Assembly (NCBI GenBank): GCA_963819385.1
Contig: CAWFVV010000001.1
Span: forward strand, 744,001-808,000
Source of the DNA: JAVDCA01 sp963819385
GTDB taxonomy: Bacteria > Pseudomonadota > Alphaproteobacteria > Rhizobiales > Xanthobacteraceae
DNA length: 64,000 nucleotides
Direction of reading: 5' to 3'
Shown here: positions 9,064-18,632 of the stretch, in pieces
Position numbering within the stretch: position 1 is the stretch's first letter
How the letters are laid out: every line of letters begins with the position of its first letter
Notes under the pieces: generated by a model
What the model was told of the DNA's origin: nothing
Databases searched by the model: none
Seen by the model: the letters and a program-made list of their open reading frames with translations, nothing else
Program-made: the position numbers and the translations under genes

Positions 9064-9098
9064 GCTCGATCAAGGCGAGGGGCGGAGCGGGGACAGCG

Positions 9099-9965
9099 AT
9101 GCGAATTTGCCGTTTTGACAATGACCGGCTCGGGGTCGTGCGCGGCGACAAGGTGCACGACGTGAGTGTCGCGCAGGACGAGATCCGCGCGGCCGCGCGC
9201 TATGACATGCGGGGCGACGCCGTGATCGCGGCCCTGCCGGGCTGGCGCGAGCGGCTCGACAAGCTGGCCGACGCGGCGCCCGGCAGGCCGCTGTCGCAAG
9301 TGAAGTTGCTGCCGCCGGTCGCGCGACCGAGCAAGCTGATGGCGGCGCCGACCAACTACCGCAAGCATATCGAGGAGATGAACCACGTCGCGGAGGCTAA
9401 CCCCGGCGGCGTGCGGCGCTTCTCGACCGACATCGGCGAGGCCGGCATCTTCCTCAAGGCGAACTCGTCCCTGATCGGCCCCGCCGACGACATCCCGATC
9501 CGCTTCCCCGATCGGCGTAACGACCACGAGATCGAGATCGTGCTCATCATCGGTCGCGAGGGCAGCCGCATTCCGCGCGACAAGGCGCTCGACTATGTGG
9601 CGGGCTACAGCCTCGGCCTCGACATGACGGTGCGCGGGCCGCAGGACCGCAGCTTCCGCAAGTCGTGCGACGGTTATTCTGTCCTTGGGCCCTGGATGGT
9701 GACGGCGGACGAGATCGCCAACCCCGACGACCTGCCGCTGTCGCTCACGGTCAACGGCGAGACACGCCAGGACACCAATACGAGCTACCTGATCTACGAC
9801 ATCCGCCGGCTGATCGAGTTCGCCTCGGAGTACTATACGCTCTACCCGGGCGACGTTTACTACACGGGCACACCGGAAGGCGTCGGGCCCGTGCGGGCCG
9901 GCGACCGCTTGGTCGGCCGCTCGGTGCCGGCGCTCGGCGAGCTGCAAGTGCGGGTGACCGGGTAA
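9099..9965 (+). CDS. Fumarylacetoacetate hydrolase (FAH) family protein
   Basis: Hydrolase or decarboxylase of the FAH superfamily, 288 residues, cleaving C-C bonds of beta-diketo or hydroxy acids. The metal-binding carboxylates are visible in the HEIEIVLIIGREG strand and GLDMTVR; the conserved Lys is in RSFRKSCDGYSVLGPW and the C-terminal lid shows YYTGTPEGVGPV. An N-terminal domain of about 70 residues (MRICRFDNDRLGVV) matches the usual two-domain form. It follows tpiA by 35 bases but is not a normal tpiA partner. Substrate unknown; a role in the catabolism of the imported compounds nearby is only inference. Confidence 0.88.
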   Translation: MRICRFDNDRLGVVRGDKVHDVSVAQDEIRAAARYDMRGDAVIAALPGWRERLDKLADAAPGRPLSQVKLLPPVARPSKLMAAPTNYRKHIEEMNHVAEANPGGVRRFSTDIGEAGIFLKANSSLIGPADDIPIRFPDRRNDHEIEIVLIIGREGSRIPRDKALDYVAGYSLGLDMTVRGPQDRSFRKSCDGYSVLGPWMVTADEIANPDDLPLSLTVNGETRQDTNTSYLIYDIRRLIEFASEYYTLYPGDVYYTGTPEGVGPVRAGDRLVGRSVPALGELQVRVTG

Positions 9966-9980
9966 GCCCAGCTGCCCGGA

Positions 9981-10715
9981 TCAATCCGCGAACCGCCACA
10001 CGTTGGCGGCGCGCAGATCCTGCTCGGCGGGGTCGGTGGAGGACGCTCCGGCGAACTGGGCATCGCGCGTCACCGGCACCGCGTGGCTGCTGACCTTTGC
10101 GAGCCGGTCGAGCGGCAGGTCGATGCGGCCGGGATCGCCGATCAGCACCTCGCAGCCCGCGGCCCGGCAGCCTTCGAGAAACGCAAGCGCGCGGGCCGCG
10201 AGCTCGGGGGCGTAAAAGATATCGGCAACCAGCACCACATCGAAGGCCGTGGGGTCGAAGCCGCTGTCGGCGGCCATGAGGTCGACGATGCTCGCCTCGA
10301 CCGCAACGGCGTTGAGGTCGGCATTGAACGAGGTCGCGACCGCCGCCAGCGGATCTATGTCGTTGGCGACGACCCGCGCAGCACCGGCCTTCGCGGCCGC
10401 GATACCGACGAGCGCGGAGCCGGCCGCGAAATCGAGCACGCGCCGCCCAGTGACCAGTTCCGGATGATCGAGCACGTGACGCGCGAGCGCGAGCCCGCCC
10501 GCCCACGCGACCGCCCAATAGGGCGGGCCGAGCCTCAGTTTGAGGTCGCGTTCGACCTTCTGCCACAGCGGTGCGATCTCGACCGCGAGCCGCAGCGCGA
10601 TCTCGGGCACGTAGGACAGGCGGATCGGCTGCGTCTCGAGCTCGACCATTTCCGCCAAGGCCATCAGCCAGGGATGGAGATCGGTCTCGGCGATGGTCTC
10701 TTCTGGGGGCGGCAC
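9981..10715 (-). CDS. Class I SAM-dependent methyltransferase (ETF-beta lysine methyltransferase/Nnt1-like)
   Basis: A 244-residue Rossmann methyltransferase. The SAM motif is RVLDFAAGSALVGIAAAKAG followed by VVANDIDPLA (acidic loop) and VVLVADIFYAPELA (motif IV). The N-terminus with GPPYWAVAWAGGLALARHVL and the C-terminal IGDPGR segment match the METTL20/Nnt1-type protein methyltransferases, for which bacterial members methylate ETF beta. Target here unproven. It converges on the FAH gene with a 15-base gap and is divergent from the amidohydrolase gene. Confidence 0.8.
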   Translation of the reverse strand: MPPPEETIAETDLHPWLMALAEMVELETQPIRLSYVPEIALRLAVEIAPLWQKVERDLKLRLGPPYWAVAWAGGLALARHVLDHPELVTGRRVLDFAAGSALVGIAAAKAGAARVVANDIDPLAAVATSFNADLNAVAVEASIVDLMAADSGFDPTAFDVVLVADIFYAPELAARALAFLEGCRAAGCEVLIGDPGRIDLPLDRLAKVSSHAVPVTRDAQFAGASSTDPAEQDLRAANVWRFAD

Positions 10716-10824
10716 GGTCCACGCTCGATGATTCGCGCGAGGCTAAGCCGAGATCGGGGCGGTGCCAATGTGCACGATCATCCTCTAAGGTAAGCCGCTA
10801 TACGCGGCGGCGGACGGCTGTCAC

Positions 10825-12045
10825 ATGGATCTGATCCTGCGCAATGGTCGCCTCGCCTCCGACGCAGGCAGGCTCACCGATATCGGCATCGCGGGCGGCA
10901 AGATCGCGGCGCTCGCGCCCGATCTCGCGGCGGAAGCCGAGACGCTCGATCTCGGCGGCCGGCTGGTCTCGCCGGGCCTTGTCGAGACGCATCTGCATCT
11001 CGACAAGGCGTGCATCCTCGATCGCTGCCAGGCCGAGGGCGACCTCGGCGCCGCGATCCGCGAGGTGACGCGGCTCAAGGCGGCCTTCACGGCGGAAGAC
11101 GTCTACGCCCGCGCCAAGCGCACGCTCGAGCGCTGCATCCTCAACGGCACGACCCACGTGCGCGCGCATCTCGAGGTCGATCCCGGCGTCGGCCTGCGCG
11201 GGCTCGATGGCGTCCTGCCGCTGGTGCGCGAATATGCCTGGGCGGTCGATCTCGAGCTCTGCATCTTTCCGCAGGACGGGATGCTCAATAATCCGGGCAC
11301 CGAGGAGCTGATGGTCGCGGCGCTGCGTCGCGGCGGCCACTTGGTTGGCGCGTGCCCGTATACCGACGCCAATCCGCATGGGCAGATCGACCGGGTGTTC
11401 GCGCTCGCGCGCGAGTTCGGCGTCGACATCGACATGCATCTCGATTTCGACCTCGATCCCGCCACCATGGATCTCACTTATGTGTGCCGCCGCGCCGAAG
11501 AGTTCGGTTACGGCGGGCGCGTTGCGGCCGGCCATGTGACCAAGCTCTCGGCGCTCGCGCCGGACGCGCTCGCCGCAACCGCATCGCGGCTGCATTCAGC
11601 CGGCGTGGCGCTCACGGTGCTGCCGGCGACCGATCTCTTTCTCATGGGGCGCGACGGGCCGCACCGCGGCGCGCGTGGGGTGACGCCGGCGCATCATTTT
11701 CTGGCGCATGGCGTGAACTGCTCGCTCGCCACCAACAACGTACTCAATCCGTTCACGCCGTTCGGCGACTGCTCGCTCATCCGCATGGCTAATCTTTATG
11801 CAAACGTGTGCCGGGCGGCGTCGCGTGCCGAGATTGCCGAGTGCTTCAACATGATCACCACGCGGGCGGCCGCACTGATGAACCTGTGCGGCTACGGGAT
11901 CGCGGTCGGCAACGATGCCGACATCGTGGTGTTCGATTGCGAAAATGTCGACTCGGCCGTGCGCGAGCTTGCGCCGGTGCTTTACGCCTTCAAGCGCGGC
12001 CGGCGCACCGTGACGCGCCCGCCGGCGGTGCTGCATCGGCCATGA
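10825..12045 (+). CDS. Amidohydrolase family protein (cytosine deaminase/AtzC-like)
   Basis: TIM-barrel amidohydrolase of 406 residues. Metal ligands seen: HLHLDK (about residue 55), DMHLDFDLD and GHVTKLS. The last ligand, an Asp in the GTDN-type motif of cytosine deaminases, reads LATNNVLNPFTPFGD here, with Asn in place of Asp. Family members deaminate or hydrolyse cyclic amides and amidines; this substitution makes the exact chemistry uncertain. It lies 142 bases upstream of a Liv-type ABC importer in the same direction, so importer and enzyme may serve the same nitrogen compound. Confidence 0.83.
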   Translation: MDLILRNGRLASDAGRLTDIGIAGGKIAALAPDLAAEAETLDLGGRLVSPGLVETHLHLDKACILDRCQAEGDLGAAIREVTRLKAAFTAEDVYARAKRTLERCILNGTTHVRAHLEVDPGVGLRGLDGVLPLVREYAWAVDLELCIFPQDGMLNNPGTEELMVAALRRGGHLVGACPYTDANPHGQIDRVFALAREFGVDIDMHLDFDLDPATMDLTYVCRRAEEFGYGGRVAAGHVTKLSALAPDALAATASRLHSAGVALTVLPATDLFLMGRDGPHRGARGVTPAHHFLAHGVNCSLATNNVLNPFTPFGDCSLIRMANLYANVCRAASRAEIAECFNMITTRAAALMNLCGYGIAVGNDADIVVFDCENVDSAVRELAPVLYAFKRGRRTVTRPPAVLHRP

Positions 12046-12065
12046 GCGGTTTTCGCGGGGTGCAA

Positions 12066-12103
12066 GATGAAGACGTGGATGGCTGGAACAAGTCCGGCCA
12101 TGA
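12066..12103. repeat. Short intergenic repeat, AAGACGTGGATGG...CCGGCCATGA family
   Basis: GAAGACGTGGATGGCTGG followed by AACAAGTCCGGCCATGA forms an interrupted palindrome just after the amidohydrolase gene. A related sequence with the same GACGTGGATG core and a GCGGGCATGACG end occurs at 62284-62352. Confidence 0.6.
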
Positions 12104-12187
12104 TGTTCATCACCTGCGGCCATCTAACCGTTTCCGTGGCGGTGGCCTTCGGTTAAGCTGGCGTCGGCTTCCGGTGGGGGGAGTAGC

Positions 12188-13048
12188 GTGAACGTCAATT
12201 TCTGGCTGATCCAGGCCTTCAACGGCATCTCCTACGGCGCCCTCCTGTTTCTGGTCGGCAGCGGCCTGTCGCTCATTTTCGGCGTCATGCGCATCGTCAA
12301 TCTGGCGCACGGCTCCTACTTCCTGCTCGGCGGCTATGTGGCGCTGACCGTGATCTGGACCACAGGCTCATGGGTGCTGGCGATCCCGCTCGCCGCGCTG
12401 GCGATCGGTTGCGTCGGCCTTGCGATGGAACGCATCTTCCTGCGGCCGCTCGGCTTCGACCCGCTGCGCCAGGTGCTGCTCACGGTCGGCTTCGCGTTCC
12501 TGTTCCAGCAGGCGGCGCTCGACCTGTGGACCGGCAATAATTTCGACATCGACCCGCCCGAACTGCTGCGGCAGAGCGTGCGCGTCGGCGGGCTCTATCT
12601 GCCGCTCTACCGCGTGTTCATGATCGCGATCGCGGCGGTCATCGGCGTCGTGCTGTGGTTCGCGATGGAGAAGACCCGCATGGGTGCCATGGTGCGCGCG
12701 ACCGTCGACGACGCCGAGATGGCGCGCGGCGTCGGCATCGACACCTCGCGCATCTCGATGTTCATCTTTGCGCTCGGCGCGTTCCTGGCCGCGCTCGGCG
12801 GCGTGATCGGCGGCGCCTTCCTCGGCATCTATCCGGGCCTCGACTTCGAGATGCTGCCGCTCGCCTTCGCGGTGGTGATCATCGGCGGCATGGGCAGCCT
12901 CGGCGGTGCCGCGATCGGCGCGCTGCTGGTCGGGCTCGCCGACAATTTCGGCAAGGCGCTGTTTCCCGAAGTCTCCTACTTCACGCTGTATGCCCCGATG
13001 GCGCTGATCCTCGCCATCAGGCCGACCGGTCTGTTCGGGCGGGAGTGA
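12188..13048 (+). CDS. Branched-chain amino acid-type ABC transporter permease (LivH-like)
   Basis: Inner-membrane permease of 286 residues with about eight hydrophobic helices. The LivH signature GLSLIFGVMRIVNLAHGSYFLLGG is near the N-terminus, and the EAA-like cytoplasmic loop is around MGAMVRATVDDAEMARGVGI. It pairs with the LivM-like permease that starts 5 bases after its stop. First gene of a five-gene importer; substrates of this class in alphaproteobacteria include amino acids, amides, urea and aromatic acids. Confidence 0.92.
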   Translation: MNVNFWLIQAFNGISYGALLFLVGSGLSLIFGVMRIVNLAHGSYFLLGGYVALTVIWTTGSWVLAIPLAALAIGCVGLAMERIFLRPLGFDPLRQVLLTVGFAFLFQQAALDLWTGNNFDIDPPELLRQSVRVGGLYLPLYRVFMIAIAAVIGVVLWFAMEKTRMGAMVRATVDDAEMARGVGIDTSRISMFIFALGAFLAALGGVIGGAFLGIYPGLDFEMLPLAFAVVIIGGMGSLGGAAIGALLVGLADNFGKALFPEVSYFTLYAPMALILAIRPTGLFGRE

Positions 13049-13053
13049 GCGCG

Positions 13054-14040
13054 ATGACGAGCCGCCTCAAGGTCACGCTGGTGATCGCGGCGGTCGCGGT
13101 GCTGGCAATCGGCGTGCCGTTCACGAGTTCGTTCGTCATCCTGCTGGCGACGCGGGCGCTTGCGTTCTCGATCCTGGTCATGAGCCTCGACCTCCTGCTC
13201 GGTTTCACGGGGCTCGCCTCGCTCGGGCAGGCGGCTTATTTCGGCGTCGGCGCCTACATGACGGCGATCCTGGCCGCCAAGCACGGAATTGGCCTCGGCT
13301 TCGACTTCTGGCTGGTGGTGCTCGCCGGGCTCGCGATCGGCGCGGCGCTCGCGGCGGTGTTCGGCCTGCTGGCGATCCGCGCGAGCGGCGTCTATTTCCT
13401 GATGATCACGCTCGCGCTCGGCCAGTGCGTGTGGGGGCTCGCCTATCGCTGGAACTCGCTCACCAGCGGCGACAACGGCATCAACATCCAGACCCGTCCT
13501 AAGTTCGGCATCGATCTCGCCAACGAGGTGACGTTCTTCTACGTGGTGCTCGCGCTGTTCGCGCTGTCGCTGTTCGCCATGTACGTGCTGGTGCGCTCGC
13601 CGTTCGGGCGCAGCCTCGCCGGCATCCGCGAGCGCGAGCTGCGCATGAAGATGCTCGGCTACAACACGTGGCTGCACAAATACATCGCGTTCGTCATCGC
13701 GGGAGCGTTCGGCGGGCTCTCGGGCGTGCTGTGGGCGCATACGGCCGGCATCGTCAGCCCGGACAACGTGGTGCTGACCACCTCGGTCGACGCGCTGCTG
13801 ATGGCGGTGCTGGGCGGGGCTGGCACGCTGGTCGGCGGCGTGATCGGCGCCTTCATCGTGATCGCGATCCGCGAATATCTCAGCACGCTGGTGCCGTGGT
13901 GGCAGTACGTGCTGGGCGGCATCTACGTGCTGACCATCTTCTACCTGCCGAGCGGATTAATGGGCATCCCGGAGCGCCTGCGCGGGTGGCGCGGCGGCGG
14001 CCGGAACGGTGAGGAGAAATTGACGGCTGTGCCGTCGTGA
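13054..14040 (+). CDS. Branched-chain amino acid-type ABC transporter permease (LivM-like)
   Basis: Second permease subunit, 328 residues. It shows the LivM hallmark SLDLLLGFTGLASLGQAAYFGVGAY segment (residues about 44-68) and the loop FGRSLAGIRERELRMKMLGYN that contacts the ATPases. ATG 13054 is chosen because it follows the livH-like stop directly and begins a normal hydrophobic N-terminus. The last 20 residues are hydrophilic and Gly/Arg-rich. It forms the membrane heterodimer with the upstream permease. Confidence 0.92.
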   Translation: MTSRLKVTLVIAAVAVLAIGVPFTSSFVILLATRALAFSILVMSLDLLLGFTGLASLGQAAYFGVGAYMTAILAAKHGIGLGFDFWLVVLAGLAIGAALAAVFGLLAIRASGVYFLMITLALGQCVWGLAYRWNSLTSGDNGINIQTRPKFGIDLANEVTFFYVVLALFALSLFAMYVLVRSPFGRSLAGIRERELRMKMLGYNTWLHKYIAFVIAGAFGGLSGVLWAHTAGIVSPDNVVLTTSVDALLMAVLGGAGTLVGGVIGAFIVIAIREYLSTLVPWWQYVLGGIYVLTIFYLPSGLMGIPERLRGWRGGGRNGEEKLTAVPS

Positions 14041-14097
14041 ACGGCGCGGCCAAAGGACGAAAAACGAGCGACCAGCGGCAACCAGGGAGACGAGACG

Positions 14098-15354
14098 ATG
14101 GCAGGCACATGGTTACGCAGATTGGGGCCGGTGGTAATCGCCGGCGCGCTGGCGGCGGGCGCCGGCTCGACCGCGTCGGCGGAGGAATTGCGCATCGGCT
14201 TCCTCGCCGCCATGACGGGCCCGTTCGCGGCGGTCGGCCGGGACATGGTCGACGGCTTCCAGCTCTATCTCGACCAGCACAAGAATGGCTTTGGCGGCGC
14301 CACCGTGAAGTTCATCCTCGAGGACGAGCAGGCGAAGCCCGACGTCGGCGTCACCAAGGCCCGTAAGCTCGTGCTGCAGGACCACGTGCACATGTTCATC
14401 GGCGGCATCCTGGCGCCGACCGGCTACGCGCTCGCCCCGGTGAGCACGGCCGAGAAGACGGTCTACATCGCGTCGATTCCGGCCGCCGATGACCTCACCC
14501 AGCGCCAGCTCGACAAGTATCCCTATTTCATCCGCACCGGCTGGACCTCGTCGCAGCCGAGCCATCCGTTTGGCGAATGGGCCTGCCAGCAGGGCTACAA
14601 GAAGATCGCGGTGGTCGCGGCGGATTACGCGTTCGGCTACGAGGTGGTGGGCGGCTTCCAGAAGGCGTTCGAGGAATGCGGCGGCAAAATCATCCAGAAG
14701 ATCTGGCCGCCGCTCGGCACCAAGGATTTCGGGCCGTACATCCCGAACATCAAGTCGGACGCCGACGCGATCTTCTCGCTCATGGTCGGCCCGATGTCGC
14801 TGCAGTTCCCCAAGCAGCTCGCTGCCGCCGGCAACAAGCTGCCGGTGATCGGCGGCGGCACGAGCTATGACGAGTTCGTGCTCCCCGCCATGGGCGACGA
14901 GGCGATCAACGGCATCTCGCCGCTGCAGTACAGCGCGGCGCTCGAGACGCCGGCGAACGAGGCCTTCGTGAAGGCATATCGGGCGAAGTACAACAAGGTG
15001 CCGTCGTACTTCTCGGAGAGCAACTACACGACCGCGCTGATGATCGACCAGGTCATGCAGAAGACCGGCGGCAAGTGGCCGGGCGCCGAGGAGTTCATCA
15101 AGATGATGGCGGCGCTCAAGGTCGAGGCGCCGCGCGGCCCGGTGAGCTTCGACGACATGCGCAACCCGGTGCAGAACATCTACATCCGCAAGGTCGAGCG
15201 GAAGAAGCTGTTCGGCTACGACAAGGCCGAGCTGTGGAACACGGTCATCAAGACCTATCCGGCCGTGAGCCAGTTCTGGAAATACGACAAGGCCGCGTTC
15301 CTCAAGCAGCCGGTCTACAGCCGCGACTATCCGCCGTGTAAGTTCTGCGAGTAG
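14098..15354 (+). CDS. ABC transporter substrate-binding protein (LivJ/Leu-Ile-Val-binding type)
   Basis: Periplasmic type I binding protein of 418 residues. A signal peptide (about residues 1-29, ending AGSTASAEE) leads into LRIGFLAAMTGPFAAVGRDM, the typical first strand of the peripla_BP_6 fold, and a second lobe beginning near KKIAVVAADYAFGYE. A GGAGACGAGACG stretch before the ATG is a plausible ribosome binding site. The order permease-permease-receptor-ATPase-ATPase is usual. A terminator-like hairpin follows the gene and would make the receptor more abundant than the ATPases. Confidence 0.92.
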   Translation: MAGTWLRRLGPVVIAGALAAGAGSTASAEELRIGFLAAMTGPFAAVGRDMVDGFQLYLDQHKNGFGGATVKFILEDEQAKPDVGVTKARKLVLQDHVHMFIGGILAPTGYALAPVSTAEKTVYIASIPAADDLTQRQLDKYPYFIRTGWTSSQPSHPFGEWACQQGYKKIAVVAADYAFGYEVVGGFQKAFEECGGKIIQKIWPPLGTKDFGPYIPNIKSDADAIFSLMVGPMSLQFPKQLAAAGNKLPVIGGGTSYDEFVLPAMGDEAINGISPLQYSAALETPANEAFVKAYRAKYNKVPSYFSESNYTTALMIDQVMQKTGGKWPGAEEFIKMMAALKVEAPRGPVSFDDMRNPVQNIYIRKVERKKLFGYDKAELWNTVIKTYPAVSQFWKYDKAAFLKQPVYSRDYPPCKFCE

Positions 15355-15373
15355 GCATTCGCGTTCAGGGAAT

Positions 15374-15405
15374 GCCGGGGCTTGCCGGAGCCCCGGCTTT
15401 CTTCC
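15374..15405 (+). terminator. Rho-independent terminator/attenuator inside the liv-type operon
   Basis: A 9-bp perfect stem, GCCGGGGCT (15374-15382) and AGCCCCGGC (15389-15397), with a 6-base loop is followed by TTTCTTCCC. It lies 20 bases after the receptor stop and 20 bases before the start of the next operon gene, the arrangement expected for partial termination. Confidence 0.75.
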
Positions 15406-15425
15406 CGTCAGCAGGGAATTGGCGC

Positions 15426-16196
15426 GTGGATCAGCATGACGCAGGGAGCGGGACGACGCCCGTTCTCGAGCTTGCCGGCTTGTGCAAGAGTTTCGGCGGG
15501 TTGCACGCCGTGCGCGGCGTCGATCTCACGATCATGCCGGGCGACCGCAAGGCGATCATCGGTCCGAACGGCGCCGGCAAGACGACGCTGTTCAACGTGA
15601 TCACCGGCATCCTGCCGGCGACCTCCGGCGCGGTGCGGATGTTCGGCCGCGACGTGACGCGCTGGCCGAGCCATCGCCGCGCCACGCACGGCATGGCGCG
15701 CACGTTCCAGATCACCAGCCTGTTTCCGCGCCTCACCGTGCTCGACAACGTGCTGCTCGCCATCAAGGGCGTGCGGCTGTCGAAGTTCGTCGCCTGGCGC
15801 TTCATGTCGTCCTACCGCGACGTGTACGCGAAGGCCGATAAACTGCTGGAGCAGGCGGGGTTCCTCGACCGCCGCGACGTCGAGGTGCGCAATCTTTCGC
15901 ATGGCGAGCAGCGCCAGCTCGAGATCGTGCTCGGGCTCGCCAGCGATCCGAAGATCCTGCTGCTCGACGAGCCGGCGGCCGGCCTCTCGTCGGGCGAGTC
16001 GCACGAGATGGCCCAGTTCCTGATGCGGCTCGACCGCGGCATCGCGATCCTGCTGATCGAGCACGACATGGACGTGGTGTTCGGCGTCACCGACTATATC
16101 TCGGTGCTGCATTTCGGCCAGATCCTCGAGACCGGCAGGGCCGAGGACATCCGCAAGAGCACGCGGGTGCAGGAAATCTATCTGGGGACCGGGTGA
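15426..16196 (+). CDS. ABC transporter ATP-binding protein (LivG-like)
   Basis: First ATPase of the importer, 256 residues. Walker A is GPNGAGKTT, the signature is LSHGEQRQLEI, Walker B is ILLLDEPAAGLS and the switch His is in IEHDMDVV. The LivG-specific long insertion after the Q-loop (about LAIKGVRLSKFVAWRFMSSY) is present. GTG 15426 is preferred because an AGGGA site lies upstream and the product then has the normal length; an upstream ATG at 15372 would put the terminator hairpin inside the gene. Confidence 0.93.
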   Translation: MDQHDAGSGTTPVLELAGLCKSFGGLHAVRGVDLTIMPGDRKAIIGPNGAGKTTLFNVITGILPATSGAVRMFGRDVTRWPSHRRATHGMARTFQITSLFPRLTVLDNVLLAIKGVRLSKFVAWRFMSSYRDVYAKADKLLEQAGFLDRRDVEVRNLSHGEQRQLEIVLGLASDPKILLLDEPAAGLSSGESHEMAQFLMRLDRGIAILLIEHDMDVVFGVTDYISVLHFGQILETGRAEDIRKSTRVQEIYLGTG

Positions 16197-16208
16197 GGCG
16201 GCGGCGCC

Positions 16209-16910
<702 letters not shown>

Positions 16911-16919
16911 ACGGCGCGC

Positions 16920-16998
16920 GTAGCCCGCATGGAGCGAAGCGAAATGCGGGGAAAGCCTTACCCCGCATTGCGGCGCTTCGCGCCTCCATGCGGGCTAC
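16920..16998. repeat. Palindromic intergenic repeat, GTAGCCCGCATGGAGCGAAG family
   Basis: The outer arms GTAGCCCGCATGGA (16920-16933) and TCCATGCGGGCTAC (16985-16998) are perfect complements, and an inner pair, AATGCGGGG and CCCCGCATT, lies between them. It sits between the convergent LivF-like and SDR genes and could serve as a bidirectional terminator. Confidence 0.8.
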
Positions 16999-17001
16999 GG
17001 T

Positions 17002-17784
17002 TCACCCCCGCACCCGCCCGCCATCGACGTTGAGCTTCTGCCCGGTCATGAACGCCGCGTCGTCGCTGGTGAGGAACGACATGGCGCCGGCCAGATCCTC
17101 CGGCACCTCGCCGCGCTTGATCGCCTGCATCTGGGCGACGGCATCGAACTCCTCGTCCATGCTGGCGAGGCCCGCGCGCGGCGCGCGCGAGACCGTACCG
17201 GGCGTGCGGGTGAGGCCGGGCGAGATCGCATTGACCGTAATGCCGAAGGGGCCGAGCTCGGAGGCGAGCGCGCGGGTGAAGCCGACGATGCCGCCCTTGC
17301 TCGCCACGTAGTGGGCGAAGCCGGTGACGACCGAGCCGAGCGTGCTCGACGCCATGTTGACGATGCGGCCCCAGCGGCGCTGCTTCATGCCCGGCACGAA
17401 GGCCGACGCGCACAAGAACGCGCTGTCGAGATTGATCGACATCAGCCGCCGCCAGTCCGCGAAGGTCATGTCGTCGAACGACTGCTGCGGAAAGATGCCG
17501 GCGCAGTTGATGAGGATGTCGCAGCGGCCGAAGCGGCCCTGCACCTCCTTGGCCATGGCGGCGACCTGCTCGGGCGCGGAGACGTCGCATGTGCAGCCGA
17601 GCGCCTCGCGCCCGGCCTGCCTCACGAGCCCGACGGTCTGATCCGTCGGCGCAACGTCGGCTACGGCGACGTGAGCGCCATCCTCGGCGAGTCGCCTGGC
17701 GAAAGCCTGCCCGATACCGTTGGCGCCGCCGGTGATCACGGCGACCTTGTCACGATGTCCCTTGCCCATATGCATCCCCGTCAT
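17002..17784 (-). CDS. SDR family NAD(P)-dependent oxidoreductase
   Basis: Classical short-chain dehydrogenase/reductase of 260 residues (or 255 from the internal Met at 17769). The cofactor loop is GGANGIGQ, followed by an Asp-containing ADV strand end that favours NAD; INCAG replaces the usual NNAG. The catalytic Ser is in NMASSTLGS and the Tyr-Lys pair is HYVASKGG. The C-terminal MTGQKLNVDGG motif is standard. Oxidises or reduces an unknown alcohol or ketone. It converges on the importer operon and is divergent from the GMC dehydrogenase operon. Confidence 0.92.
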   Translation of the reverse strand: MTGMHMGKGHRDKVAVITGGANGIGQAFARRLAEDGAHVAVADVAPTDQTVGLVRQAGREALGCTCDVSAPEQVAAMAKEVQGRFGRCDILINCAGIFPQQSFDDMTFADWRRLMSINLDSAFLCASAFVPGMKQRRWGRIVNMASSTLGSVVTGFAHYVASKGGIVGFTRALASELGPFGITVNAISPGLTRTPGTVSRAPRAGLASMDEEFDAVAQMQAIKRGEVPEDLAGAMSFLTSDDAAFMTGQKLNVDGGRVRG

Positions 17785-17896
17785 GCTCTGTTGCGCGCAC
17801 AGGATATCATCCGGCTCGACTTTGTCAGGCCGTGCGCTAGCATGACGCCAATATCACAACGACGGCCGTCGTACGGTCGAGCCGCGGGAGGAGCGC

Positions 17897-18619
17897 ATGG
17901 TGGACGACACGCGCCGAAAATTCTTGCTCGGAGCAGGCCTTGCGGGTGCAAGCGTCGCGAGCGGACTGGCCGCCGACGTTGCGGCCGTCGCGCCCGCCGA
18001 GGCGGCGCCGGCTGCGCCGCAGCAGCCGGCCGCGAGCACGGAACCTGAGACTTACCTCGTGCTGAACGCGACTGAGGTCGCGTTCATGTCCGCGATGGCG
18101 GACACGATCATTCCGGCCGACGAGCTCTCGCCCTCCGGCACCGACTGCGGCGTCGTCACCTATATCGACCGCCAGCTTGCCGGCGCCTACGGGGCGGGCG
18201 ACCGCGTGTATCGCTCCGGTCCGTTCCGCCGCGGCAAGCCCGAGCAGGGCTACCAGCTCGCGCTCACGCCACGCGAATATTTCACCGCCGGCATCGCGGC
18301 CGCCAATGCCTGGTCGCACAAGACGTTCGGCAAGGATTTCGATCGCCTCACGCTGGCCGAGCACGCCGATGCGCTGAAACAGATGGAGGAAGGCAAGGCG
18401 AAATTCGAGAATTTCGCCGCGACCGCCTTCTTCAACCGCGTGCTCGCGATCGTGATGGAGGGCTTCTTCTCCGATCCGATGTATGGCGGCAACCGCAACA
18501 AGGTCGCGTGGCAGATGCTCGGCTTCCCGGGGCTGCCGGCGCTCTACCGCGAAAAGTTCGACGCCTACTACAACAAGCGCTACGTCGCGCCGCCGCGCTC
18601 GATCGCGGACTTTTCGTGA
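17897..18619 (+). CDS. Gluconate 2-dehydrogenase subunit 3 family protein (TAT-exported)
   Basis: Small subunit of a periplasmic membrane-bound sugar or alcohol dehydrogenase, 240 residues. The N-terminus carries the twin-arginine motif TRRKFLLGAG and an Ala-rich cleavage region, then the family domain (FMSAMADTIIPADELSPSG, about residues 56-74). In such complexes this subunit carries the TAT signal and escorts the signal-less flavoprotein across the membrane. The next gene starts 13 bases downstream and is exactly that flavoprotein. Confidence 0.88.
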   Translation: MVDDTRRKFLLGAGLAGASVASGLAADVAAVAPAEAAPAAPQQPAASTEPETYLVLNATEVAFMSAMADTIIPADELSPSGTDCGVVTYIDRQLAGAYGAGDRVYRSGPFRRGKPEQGYQLALTPREYFTAGIAAANAWSHKTFGKDFDRLTLAEHADALKQMEEGKAKFENFAATAFFNRVLAIVMEGFFSDPMYGGNRNKVAWQMLGFPGLPALYREKFDAYYNKRYVAPPRSIADFS

Positions 18620-18632
18620 GGGGGAGGCGACG

